IMG/VR virus record: IMGVR_UViG_3300025096_000004
Span: 62,001-126,000 of that record
Length of the DNA stretch: 64,000 bases
Reading direction: 5' to 3' (one strand)
Source: a virus
The translations under genes and the position numbers were made by a program. This document shows positions 53,871 to 61,593 of the stretch, one piece after another (within the stretch, counting starts at the first letter, position 1; the number at the start of each line of letters is the position of its first letter). The notes under the pieces are model-generated. The model was given only the letters and a program-made list of their open reading frames with translations. It was not told the DNA's origin and did not search any database.

Positions 53871-55454
53871 ATGGCCTATCAACCTTCAAAACAAGAAATT
53901 GTAAAAGAGATTCTTAAATCAGGCAAAGATCCTGTTTATTTTATTAATAATTATTGTCGCATCTCGCACCCTATGAGGGGCTTGATCTCTTTTAAGACAT
54001 ATCCTTATCAAGATGATTTGCTTAATGATTTTAATGATTACCGCTTCAGCATTATTTTAAAAGCCCGCCAGCTAGGAATTTCAACCATTACTGCTGCTTA
54101 TTGCGTTTGGATGATGCTGTTTCATAGAGATAAGAATGTTCTTGTAATGGCAACCAAATTCGGAACAGCATCAAACTTGGTTAAAAAAGTTAAGGCGATG
54201 ATGAAGAACCTTCCTCCTTGGATTCGCATTTCCAACATTAAGGTGGATAATCGATCTTCATTCGAGCTTCACAATGGGTCTCAAATTAAAGCAACATCAA
54301 CATCCGGTGATGCGGGTCGTTCCGAAGCGCTCTCTCTGTTAGTGATTGATGAGGCTGCCCATGTGGACGGGCTAGATGAATTATGGACTGGTCTTTATCC
54401 TACACTATCAACAGGCGGCAGGTGTATTGCCCTATCAACACCCAATGGGGTCGGTAATTGGTTCCACAAGACTTATGTCGACGCTGATAATATGGAAAAC
54501 GATTTTCATCCAATCAACTTGGCGTGGGACGTACATCCTGAACGCGATAGGGTTTGGTTTGAAAAAGAGACAAAAAATATGTCTCGGAGACAAATTGCTC
54601 AAGAGTTGGAGTGTAACTTTAACACATCAGGAGATACAGTGATCCATCCCGATGATTTAGCTAGATTGAACGCCGCAACTAAAGAGCCAAATTATAGAGT
54701 CGGCCACGACAGAAATTTTTGGCTTTGGGAGAAGTTCGCCGAAAACTTTACTTATCTTATGGTCGCCGACGTAGCCCGAGGTGATGGTTCAGACTCTTCA
54801 ACCTTTCATATCTTGAAGCTAGAAACAATGGAGGTGGTGGCTGAATATCAAGGAAAACCCAGTCTTGATCTATATTCAAATATATTGTTTCAAGCTGGTC
54901 ATGAATATGGAAAGTGTTTGCTAGTGGTTGAAAACAATGGAATAGGCATTTCAATTCTCGAGAAGCTTATAGATTTAGGATATCCAAATTTATATTATTC
55001 CATAAAAGGGACTCACGAGTTTGTTGATTCGATACAGGGCGAAGTAAACAATAGAGCCCTTCCGGGGTTCACAACCTCAACCAAGACCCGCCCATTGATT
55101 GTGGCAAAATTAGAAGAGTTCATAAGGAATGGACTAATTACTTTATATTCTAGTAGGTTGTTTCATGAACTTAAGACATTTATTTGGCATAACGGTAAAC
55201 CACAAGCGATGCGTTCCTATCATGATGATTTGGTGATGTCATTGGCGATAGCTTGTTGGGTTAGGGATACAGCCCTACAGACAAGCCAAAAAGATGTTCA
55301 ATACAAAAAAGCAATGCTTGACGGTATGTTCATGAAAACTACACAAATGAGTACCACAATTGAAGGAATGGAAGGGCATAAAAAATCTTTTGATGAGAAA
55401 TACGAAGAACAACAGAAGCAAGCAACTGATTTTGCTTGGATTTTTAAAGGATAA
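53871..55454 (+). CDS. Terminase large subunit (T4 gp17-like)
   Basis: A 527-residue protein (T4 gp17 has 610). The ATPase half has the terminase-style Walker A KARQLGIST (residues 64-72), the TSTSGDAGRS loop and Walker B LLVIDEAAH (Asp160, Glu161), then ALSTPNG as coupling motif. The RNase H-like nuclease half has VADVARGDGSD (Asp300), VVENNGIG (Glu354) and YHDDLVMS (Asp452/453) as metal ligands. It pumps DNA into the prohead and cuts concatemers. It is followed after 4 bases by the portal gene, its docking partner. Confidence 0.95.
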   Translation: MAYQPSKQEIVKEILKSGKDPVYFINNYCRISHPMRGLISFKTYPYQDDLLNDFNDYRFSIILKARQLGISTITAAYCVWMMLFHRDKNVLVMATKFGTASNLVKKVKAMMKNLPPWIRISNIKVDNRSSFELHNGSQIKATSTSGDAGRSEALSLLVIDEAAHVDGLDELWTGLYPTLSTGGRCIALSTPNGVGNWFHKTYVDADNMENDFHPINLAWDVHPERDRVWFEKETKNMSRRQIAQELECNFNTSGDTVIHPDDLARLNAATKEPNYRVGHDRNFWLWEKFAENFTYLMVADVARGDGSDSSTFHILKLETMEVVAEYQGKPSLDLYSNILFQAGHEYGKCLLVVENNGIGISILEKLIDLGYPNLYYSIKGTHEFVDSIQGEVNNRALPGFTTSTKTRPLIVAKLEEFIRNGLITLYSSRLFHELKTFIWHNGKPQAMRSYHDDLVMSLAIACWVRDTALQTSQKDVQYKKAMLDGMFMKTTQMSTTIEGMEGHKKSFDEKYEEQQKQATDFAWIFKG

Positions 55455-55458
55455 ATAA

Positions 55459-57411
55459 ATGGCGAAAAATAACAAAAACCCATATAATAATGAATCAGAT
55501 TTATTCAGATCACTGACTAGATTGTTTTCTGGGCCCATCTTGAACAGAAGAACCCAAACTGGCCGACAGTTGCGTCGGAGACATTTGGATGTCTATTCTA
55601 AATGGTTTAAGTCTGCTTCAGGAAGACAGTTCAAGAAAGCAGAATACAACCCAATGAATATAACTTCTGCCAACATGATTTCAAATCGAAATAGATCAGA
55701 ACGATATGTTGACTTTGACCAAATGGAGTATATGCCAGAGATTGCATCGTCATTGGATATTTACGCAGATGAGATGACAACTCATTCTGATTTGCAACCA
55801 ATGCTCAAGATTAAATGCCCAAACGAAGAAATTAAATCAATTCTTCAGGCTCTTTATCATAATGTGCTTAACGTTGAATATAATTTATTTGGTTGGTCTC
55901 GTACAATGTGTAAATATGGAGATTTGTTTTTATATATGGAACTCGATGAATCTCTTGGAGTCAAGAATGTTATCGGACTCCCACAACAAGAAGTCGAGCG
56001 CTTAGAGGGCGAGGATATGTCAAATCCGAACTATGTCCAATTCCAATGGAACTCCGGCGGCCTTACTCTTGAAAACTGGCAAGTAGCTCATTTTCGAGTT
56101 TTGGGACATGATAAACATGCTCCATATGGAACATCAGTTCTTGAAGGCGCCCGCCGAATCTGGCGACAATTAACTCTTTTAGAAGATGCAATGATGGCTT
56201 ATCGTATTGTACGCTCTCCAGAGCGCCGTGTGTTTTATATTGACGTTGGTGCCATTGCTCCTCAAGATGTTGAACAATATATGCAAAAGGTTATGACCCA
56301 AATGAAGCGTCATCAGGTTGTTGATCCAACAACCGGCAAGATTGATCTTCGCTATAACCCGCTTTCAATTGAGGAAGATTACTATATTCCGGTTCGTGGC
56401 ACTTCAAATACCAAGATTGAAAACCTCCAAGGTGGCCAATTCACTGGAACTGTCGAGGATGTAAAATATTTAAGAGATAAATTATTTGCTGCTCTCAAAG
56501 TGCCCCAATCTTACTTGACTATGGGCGAAGGCGCCACCGAAGACAAGACCACCCTTGCTCAAAAGGACGTTCGCTTTGCCAGAACCATCCAACGCCTCCA
56601 GCGCGTTGTGACCTCGGAGCTTGAAAAGATAGGAATTATTCACTTATATACTCTTGGGTTCCGAGGTGATGATCTTTTATCATTTAAGCTTGGATTGAAC
56701 AACCCTTCTAAAATTGCAGAACTTCAGGAACTTGAACATTGGAAACAGAAATTTGATGCCGCCGGAGCCGCGACCGAAGGGTTCTTTTCAAAGCGCTGGA
56801 TTGCCGAAAATATGCTTGGCATTTCTGAAGATGAATTTCTTAGAAACCAAAGGGAGATGTTCTTTGATAAGAAGTTTATGGCAAGCCTTGAAGCTTCCGC
56901 CGAAGGTGCCGCCGCAGAAGGCGGTGAAGGTGGAGGATTGGGCGAACTCGGCGATCTGGGGGGTGAAGGTGGAGAAGAAGGAGACCTCGGCGACCTCGGC
57001 GATTTGGGCGATGAAGGGGAAGAGGCTGGTGGAGAAGAAGCCACAGCCGCCGATGAAAAGGAATCGCCCTTGCTGGCTGAACCGCCGGGAAAAAGAGACG
57101 ATAGTCAATATGGCATCCGCAACAAAGGGGGAACCTCAAAGAGAATTAAGAGCGAAGCAGGTATAACCAGAGACGCCATCAGGGCCACTCCAAGAACAAT
57201 TAATCCGGGCTGGAAGGGAGACCATGGTATGAATCCCCTTGCCAATATGTCGAAAAGTTATGTCACTTCCGGACCAATGGGAATTATGTTTGAGCAAAAA
57301 ACTGTTGACAATGATTTGTTGGAAGAACAAAAACTATTTAGTGTAAATAATGAAATAGAACACCTTTTAAAAAGTCTAAAGGAGAAGAAAAAATATGAAG
57401 ATGAAACATAA
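55459..57411 (+). CDS. Portal protein (T4 gp20-like) with Gly/Glu/Asp-rich insert
   Basis: A 650-residue protein (T4 gp20 has 524). Early features are DFDQMEYMPEIASSLDIYADE and WSRTMCKYGDLFLYMELDE; later VDPTTGKIDLRYNPLSIEEDYYIP and GATEDKTTLAQKDVRFARTI, all typical of the gp20 family, which forms the dodecameric DNA gate. Residues about 477-540 are a low-complexity stretch of Gly, Glu, Leu and Asp with repeated GDLGDLGDLG, absent from T4, then a C-terminal tail. The gene overlaps the following one by 17 bases. Confidence 0.9.
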   Translation: MAKNNKNPYNNESDLFRSLTRLFSGPILNRRTQTGRQLRRRHLDVYSKWFKSASGRQFKKAEYNPMNITSANMISNRNRSERYVDFDQMEYMPEIASSLDIYADEMTTHSDLQPMLKIKCPNEEIKSILQALYHNVLNVEYNLFGWSRTMCKYGDLFLYMELDESLGVKNVIGLPQQEVERLEGEDMSNPNYVQFQWNSGGLTLENWQVAHFRVLGHDKHAPYGTSVLEGARRIWRQLTLLEDAMMAYRIVRSPERRVFYIDVGAIAPQDVEQYMQKVMTQMKRHQVVDPTTGKIDLRYNPLSIEEDYYIPVRGTSNTKIENLQGGQFTGTVEDVKYLRDKLFAALKVPQSYLTMGEGATEDKTTLAQKDVRFARTIQRLQRVVTSELEKIGIIHLYTLGFRGDDLLSFKLGLNNPSKIAELQELEHWKQKFDAAGAATEGFFSKRWIAENMLGISEDEFLRNQREMFFDKKFMASLEASAEGAAAEGGEGGGLGELGDLGGEGGEEGDLGDLGDLGDEGEEAGGEEATAADEKESPLLAEPPGKRDDSQYGIRNKGGTSKRIKSEAGITRDAIRATPRTINPGWKGDHGMNPLANMSKSYVTSGPMGIMFEQKTVDNDLLEEQKLFSVNNEIEHLLKSLKEKKKYEDET

Positions 57412-58210
57412 TAAGAAAAGAAATACCGCTTTTCTTTACGAGTCTTTGGTTAAAGAGTTAACAAAAGCAATAGTCAGAAAACAACATGTTAGAAAAAAAC
57501 AAGTTGTTGAGATTATAAAAAAATATTTTAATAATAACTCTGTGCTTAAAGAGGAATTAGATATTTATAATTCTTTAATTGCAACCGGCTCTTTAAATAA
57601 AGAATATAGTTTGCGACTTATGCATGAAAGTAAAAAGGACTATGATTTGCTTGACAAAAAGAAAATCTTTAACATGCAAACAAGCTTGATTAAAGAGATT
57701 AATGAATCACTATCCAATCAAGTATTCGCAAACTTTATTTCAAACTATCGTCAACTTGCTAATATTGGACAATTTTTTGATTCTAACAATTTGAATGCAA
57801 AACAAAGAATTTTGGTTGAATCAAAGGTTGTTGGAATGTTGATAAATAAGAAGAAAGAGACCAAAGATATGAAGCATATTGATAATTTAACTTACAACAC
57901 TTTTGTGAATAAATTTAACAGAACCTATGAGTCATCGCTGAGAAAAGAGCAGAAAGATTTGTTAACAAATTACATTACGTCTTTTTCTGACAACGGCCTT
58001 GGGCTGAAGTCTTTTCTTAATGAGGAGATTGGACGTCTAAAGGTGGTTCTGAATGCTGCTGCCTCTAAATCAAATATTGATCGGCAACTTGCCGAGAACA
58101 CAAAAAAAGTTATAATAAAATTGGAATCATTTTCTAAAAAGCAAATAACTGAACAACTGGTTAGAGATATATTTTATATTCAAGACCTAGCTTATGAGGT
58201 GAATAAGTAA
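57395..58210 (+). CDS. Probable prohead core/assembly protein
   Basis: A 271-residue protein, basic and almost wholly helical (RKQHVRKKQVVEIIKKYF; FFDSNNLNAKQRILVESKVVG; KQITEQLVRDIFYIQDLAYEV). A second ATG two codons on (57401) is possible; GGAG lies 10 bases before the first. In T4 the genes between portal and protease (67, 68) encode prohead core proteins, and this gene occupies that place with overlaps on both sides (17 bases with portal, 1 base with the next). Sequence similarity to gp67/gp68 is not evident, so the role rests on position. Confidence 0.6.
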   Translation: MKMKHNKKRNTAFLYESLVKELTKAIVRKQHVRKKQVVEIIKKYFNNNSVLKEELDIYNSLIATGSLNKEYSLRLMHESKKDYDLLDKKKIFNMQTSLIKEINESLSNQVFANFISNYRQLANIGQFFDSNNLNAKQRILVESKVVGMLINKKKETKDMKHIDNLTYNTFVNKFNRTYESSLRKEQKDLLTNYITSFSDNGLGLKSFLNEEIGRLKVVLNAAASKSNIDRQLAENTKKVIIKLESFSKKQITEQLVRDIFYIQDLAYEVNK

Positions 58211-58812
58211 TGACCATCAATGTTAAAATTACCAATGATCAGCCCGAAGAGGATTCCAATAAGGTGAACGTCAAGATCAAAAAATCTGATGAAATACAGG
58301 TTGAGATCGTAAAAGAAGACCCTCCAATATCGTTTAAGTTAAATGCTCGCAAAGCAATGAATGGAGATATTATGATTTTTGATCATGCTGATATCGACAT
58401 CATCATTTTAACAGAAAAGAAAAAAGTTGTCGCCTTTGCAAAAGAAATCATGAGCGATATTGTTTATGGTGCTGAATCGAGATTATTTGAATATTTGCGC
58501 AAACGAGGTATCGTTGCTTTTGACTCAATACAGGGCGGCAATGTTTATGGATCCCTTGAGGCGAAAATACATGAATCAACAGAGTTCGACCCAATTAAGA
58601 TGACATTACTTAATGTATCTAAATGGATGGATGACGAACGCCCCTATTTTGAATCATTAAAGGCTCATGATGAAATGATGGACGATGCAATTTTGGAACC
58701 AGATGTGGAAAATTCAACAGAACTTGGCGAAGTTCCCCATGAAGAAGAGAAGGGTTCGATTTTGCAGCATAATTTGTTTGCACCATACTTGTACGGGAGA
58801 TACACATACTAA
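58210..58812 (+). CDS. Conserved head-cluster protein, unknown
   Basis: A 200-residue protein. The N-terminus is two charged strands (INVKITND; KVNVKIKKSD), then a mixed domain (ARKAMNGDIMIFDHADIDIIIL; KKKVVAFAKEIMSDIVYGAESRLFEYL) and an acidic C-terminal tail (EPDVENSTELGEVPHEEEKG). I have the impression of a protein kept beside the portal in large aquatic phages. No motif allows a function. Both ends overlap neighbouring genes by one base, so expression is tightly coupled to the head operon. Confidence 0.6.
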   Translation: MTINVKITNDQPEEDSNKVNVKIKKSDEIQVEIVKEDPPISFKLNARKAMNGDIMIFDHADIDIIILTEKKKVVAFAKEIMSDIVYGAESRLFEYLRKRGIVAFDSIQGGNVYGSLEAKIHESTEFDPIKMTLLNVSKWMDDERPYFESLKAHDEMMDDAILEPDVENSTELGEVPHEEEKGSILQHNLFAPYLYGRYTY

Positions 58813-59156
58813 TGAAAATAACACAAAAACAACTTAGAAAGATTATAAAAGAGGAAGTTGAAGAGACCATGAAAGAATATGGTTCTGATAAAAGAAGTAT
58901 TCCAAAGCAAGCTTGGTTAAAAGCCATTTCTGATGCCAACATGACGGATCAAAACCACCGCCCAATAGGCGAACAGACGTTAAATAATTATGGATATTAT
59001 TATCAGCCAAATCGCGACATTGGAGACTCTCGGTGGACCGGCGCCTTTTATAAACCTTACGATGCAATGGCGGATAGCGGAGGTATTTATGCTGAAAATT
59101 GGGCCGACAAGGCCATTAAAGCAGCAATGGAAATGTCTGGCGATGTTGTCGAATAA
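58812..59156 (+). CDS. Small head-cluster protein with KQL-type leader
   Basis: A 114-residue protein. The leader MKITQKQLRKIIKEEV is followed by EETMKEYGSDKRS, where KEYG also follows the internal leader of the protein at 50421. The remainder is Asn/Tyr/Asp-rich (NYGYYYQPNRDIGDSRW) with no known domain. The IKEE and VEE triplets are candidate sites for the prohead protease encoded 1.1 kb downstream. It may be packaged in the head. Confidence 0.6.
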   Translation: MKITQKQLRKIIKEEVEETMKEYGSDKRSIPKQAWLKAISDANMTDQNHRPIGEQTLNNYGYYYQPNRDIGDSRWTGAFYKPYDAMADSGGIYAENWADKAIKAAMEMSGDVVE

Positions 59157-59172
59157 ACAATAAGAGGTACTA

Positions 59173-59490
59173 ATGGAATTAATTTGGTTTATGTTAGCCG
59201 CTTTTGGCTTAACACAAATTCTTGTATACGGGAAGATTTTTGATAACTATAGGCCAGCCAAAGAACAATACAAAGGATGGGGAGAAGTATTTCATTGTCC
59301 AATGTGTATGGGCTTTTGGACTGGTGTATTTTTATTTTTCATAAATGGTTTCACAGAACTATTTACATTTGATTATAATTTAATTAATATGTTGATATGT
59401 GGATGCACGTCCTCGGGCACGTCTTATATACTTAATATGTTATTTGGAGATTATGGTCTTAATCTAAACATTGGAGATAAAGATGAATAA
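59173..59490 (+). CDS. DUF1360-like small membrane protein
   Basis: A 105-residue protein with AAGAGG before the ATG. It has hydrophobic segments near residues 3-18, 46-66 and 70-90, and the motif FHCPMCMGFWTGVFLFF (40-56). CPxCxGFWxG is the signature of DUF1360-type membrane proteins, which occur in phages and bacteria without known function. It is an odd neighbour for head genes and is followed directly by a terminator, so it probably closes a transcription unit. Superinfection or host-membrane functions are conceivable. Confidence 0.7.
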   Translation: MELIWFMLAAFGLTQILVYGKIFDNYRPAKEQYKGWGEVFHCPMCMGFWTGVFLFFINGFTELFTFDYNLINMLICGCTSSGTSYILNMLFGDYGLNLNIGDKDE

Positions 59491-59548
59491 AGTATGGACA
59501 CAAAAGTGGATGCTTCAACCAGTAAGGCATTGTTGTAAGGGTAGCTGA
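59483..59548 (+). CDS. 21-codon reading frame before terminator
   Basis: ATG overlaps the end of the membrane-protein gene, with GGAG 6 bases upstream. The frame encodes 21 residues (two Trp and two adjacent Cys) and stops 3 bases before the terminator stem. It may be a real small protein or a leader peptide; chance is also possible. Confidence 0.35.
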   Translation: MNKVWTQKWMLQPVRHCCKGS

Positions 59549-59551
59549 CTC

Positions 59552-59579
59552 AAGCGGGTAGCGCCCGCTTTTTATTTTT
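59552..59579 (+). terminator. Intrinsic (rho-independent) terminator
   Basis: A perfect 7-base stem AAGCGGG / CCCGCTT with a 5-base loop (TAGCG), followed by a T-rich tract TTTTTATTTTT. It is the only convincing intrinsic terminator seen in the window. It separates the membrane-protein gene from the protease/scaffold part of the head cluster. Confidence 0.88.
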
Positions 59580-59592
59580 AAGGAATTAACAG

Positions 59593-59949
59593 ATGAAATT
59601 GACAAAAGCCAGACTTAAACAGATAATTTTAGAAGAAATTAACGAAATGCGTGTCACGGATATTGCCGGCGATGATGAGGATCGTGCAATTGATGCACAC
59701 CGCCGCGCCAAGAGAGCCCGTGGCGAATATCCCCGCCGACCAACTGGTGGATATGAAGATACTCGATGCCCTGCCGAAATTGAACAAGCTCGCAAGGAAG
59801 GAATGGTCGAGGCCACAAGAAATATTTTAGAAATGTTCCCCGGCGGCGGCCTTATGGTAGATCAAAATACATATAATGCTATTCAAGAAATGGCCCCTGA
59901 ACTGCTTGACAGAATATCGGTCACCCGATCACGACGAAGAGAACAATAA
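59593..59949 (+). CDS. Small head-cluster protein with KxxL-type leader
   Basis: A 118-residue protein just after the terminator, with AAGGA before the ATG. The leader MKLTKARLKQIILEEI ends in ILEE, again fitting (L/I)xE cleavage. Next is an Arg/Asp-rich segment (DDEDRAIDAHRRAKRARGEYPRRP), then a helical part (IEQARKEGMVEATRNILEMFPGG) and a basic end. Highly charged, mixed-sign composition suits a DNA-associated internal head or core protein. It overlaps the protease start by one base. Confidence 0.6.
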   Translation: MKLTKARLKQIILEEINEMRVTDIAGDDEDRAIDAHRRAKRARGEYPRRPTGGYEDTRCPAEIEQARKEGMVEATRNILEMFPGGGLMVDQNTYNAIQEMAPELLDRISVTRSRRREQ

Positions 59950-60560
59950 TGTCAAAAAAGCTTTTAACAGAATATTTTGAATTGTGTCCCGATGGTGCAT
60001 GTCTCGATCTTTTGAACGAAAGAGAAAAGAAAGAGGTCATGGAAGGTGGTATGTATTTAACAGGCCGCATTCAGTCCGCTGATGTTAAAAACGGCAACGG
60101 ACGAAAGTATCCTGAAAAAGTCTTAAGACGAGAAATGGAGAATTATATGAACGTTGTTCGAGACAATAGGGCTACCGGAGAATTGGATCATCCTGATGAT
60201 TCTGTTATTAATTTAAAGAATGTATCTCACATGATTACAGACATCTGGTGGAAGGGAAAAGATGTAATGGGCAAAATCAAAGTTCTTAATACACCATCCG
60301 GCAGAATATTAAAAGATCTTGTAAATGCTGGTGTAAAAATTGGCATTTCTTCTAGAGGTCTTGGTTCTGTCAAAGAACAGATGGGGGAATCGATTGTGGA
60401 AGATGATTTTCAACTAATCTGTTTTGATATTGTATCAGAACCATCCACACCAAATGCTTATGTTTTCCCCAAATCAGATCAGCAGCGCTTCAAGATGGCT
60501 GTGCGCGAAGGAAAAGAAAACAGTATCAACAATTTATTTAAAAAAATATTGAGGGATTAA
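59949..60560 (+). CDS. Prohead core protease (T4 gp21-like)
   Basis: A 203-residue protein (T4 gp21 has 212). GELDHPDDSVINLKNVSHMI (residues 77-96) contains the catalytic His81, and VKIGISSRGLGSV (129-141) contains the serine nucleophile of this assemblin-like serine protease family. In T4 the enzyme cleaves core proteins, packaged internal proteins and the capsid protein after (L/I)xE. Its N-terminal KKLLTEYFEL and the leaders of neighbouring gene products would be natural targets. It marks the head-assembly part of the operon. Confidence 0.93.
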   Translation: MSKKLLTEYFELCPDGACLDLLNEREKKEVMEGGMYLTGRIQSADVKNGNGRKYPEKVLRREMENYMNVVRDNRATGELDHPDDSVINLKNVSHMITDIWWKGKDVMGKIKVLNTPSGRILKDLVNAGVKIGISSRGLGSVKEQMGESIVEDDFQLICFDIVSEPSTPNAYVFPKSDQQRFKMAVREGKENSINNLFKKILRD

Positions 60561-60563
60561 AAA

Positions 60564-60598
60564 ATGAGCTATTCAAGTGATAAAAAACATAAGTTAAT
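60564..60598 (+). repeat. 35-base direct repeat, copy 1 (start of DGHHRW genes)
   Basis: The first 35 bases of the two DGHHRW genes are identical (60564-60598 and 61559-61593), and similarity continues beyond with single changes. This points to tandem gene duplication or conversion of the leader. Confidence 0.9.
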
Positions 60599-61562
60599 GT
60601 TTGAGAGTTGGAGAAAATTTGTCTCCGAAGAGGCAGATCCAAAGAAAATGTCTGGAGAGGATTTTCCAATGAAACTTGGCGATGTGGGTTCAAAATATAC
60701 ACCCCAACAGGCTAAAAAAATTGCAGTAGGTGGACTTAAGGATGGAGATAAATCAGACGATATTATTAATGCCAAGCCCGGCGGAGGTCCAGTTTCTAAA
60801 CTGAAGCCCTCTCAATCATCAATGAATATCGGAAAAGCTGTTGCTTTTGCAATAGCAGCGATTCTTGAAAACGAACCTTTTCCAACAGGTCCCGGGGGCG
60901 ATTTGGGAGCAATTATAACCAGTGATAATCATATTATGGATGGCCACCATCGTTGGATCGCTAGTGGAATGATCGACCCATCTGCTAAAGTTCAAGGATT
61001 TATAGTAGATTATCCCGCGAAACAATTGATTTCTGTTCTAAATGTTCTTACTCTTCACTTTACAAAAAGTCCCAAAGGAAAACCCGGAGGGGGCAGTTTT
61101 AAAGATTTTAATGAAAAGGCAATCGGAGCGGTATTACAAAAATATGCTGCTGATGGGGTGTGGTCCGCTGGTGATGACCCTGCCATGGTTATGAGCGCTT
61201 TGGAACAATTTACAGGACAAACTGGCGAAGCAGCCGTCCCCCTTGCTGCAAAGAAAATGGCCAAAAACGTAAGTCAATTGACACTTTCTGTTCCTTCTGG
61301 TTTTCCACAGAGAGAAGATATGCCTATCATCAGCGCCAAAAAAGGACACTTGGCCTTGGCAGTCAAATTGTTAAACTCCGGCGCTATTGATGTAAATCCA
61401 CAATATGCTGGAGACACCGGTGAGCCCGGCGGAGTCGTTCCTGATTCTGGGGGAACATATGAAAAAGGCTCCCAAGCTGGCGCTGATTCCGATCAAGCCG
61501 AAAGAGAAAGGAAAATGAGAGACCTTGAAGAAAACAGAAAACGACGAAGAAGAAAAAAATGA
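60564..61562 (+). CDS. DGHHRW (ParB/sulfiredoxin-like) head-cluster protein, copy 1
   Basis: A 332-residue protein. The start, HKLMFESWRKFVSEE (residues 9-23), is a leader typical of head-region proteins in large phages and resembles the T4 capsid-targeting type (xxFIxE); VSE is a possible cleavage site. The core motif IITSDNHIMDGHHRW (117-131) is that of ParB/sulfiredoxin-fold proteins, which bind or hydrolyse nucleotides; DGHHRW replaces the GxxR pocket. Later parts are Gly/Ala-rich, and the C-terminus is very basic (ENRKRRRRKK), suggesting DNA contact. The next gene is a paralogue. The place after the protease is that of the scaffold gene in T4. Confidence 0.75.
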   Translation: MSYSSDKKHKLMFESWRKFVSEEADPKKMSGEDFPMKLGDVGSKYTPQQAKKIAVGGLKDGDKSDDIINAKPGGGPVSKLKPSQSSMNIGKAVAFAIAAILENEPFPTGPGGDLGAIITSDNHIMDGHHRWIASGMIDPSAKVQGFIVDYPAKQLISVLNVLTLHFTKSPKGKPGGGSFKDFNEKAIGAVLQKYAADGVWSAGDDPAMVMSALEQFTGQTGEAAVPLAAKKMAKNVSQLTLSVPSGFPQREDMPIISAKKGHLALAVKLLNSGAIDVNPQYAGDTGEPGGVVPDSGGTYEKGSQAGADSDQAERERKMRDLEENRKRRRRKK

Positions 61563-61593
61563 GCTATTCAAGTGATAAAAAACATAAGTTAAT
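61559..61593 (+). repeat. 35-base direct repeat, copy 2
   Basis: Second copy of the sequence at 60564-60598, again beginning with the ATG of a DGHHRW gene. Confidence 0.9.

Noticed and set aside
56724-57108. Minus-strand frames rich in Pro, Ser and Arg opposite the portal gene
   Set aside because: They mirror the Gly/Glu/Asp-rich repeat of the portal on the other strand; no ribosome site and no minus-strand genes elsewhere.
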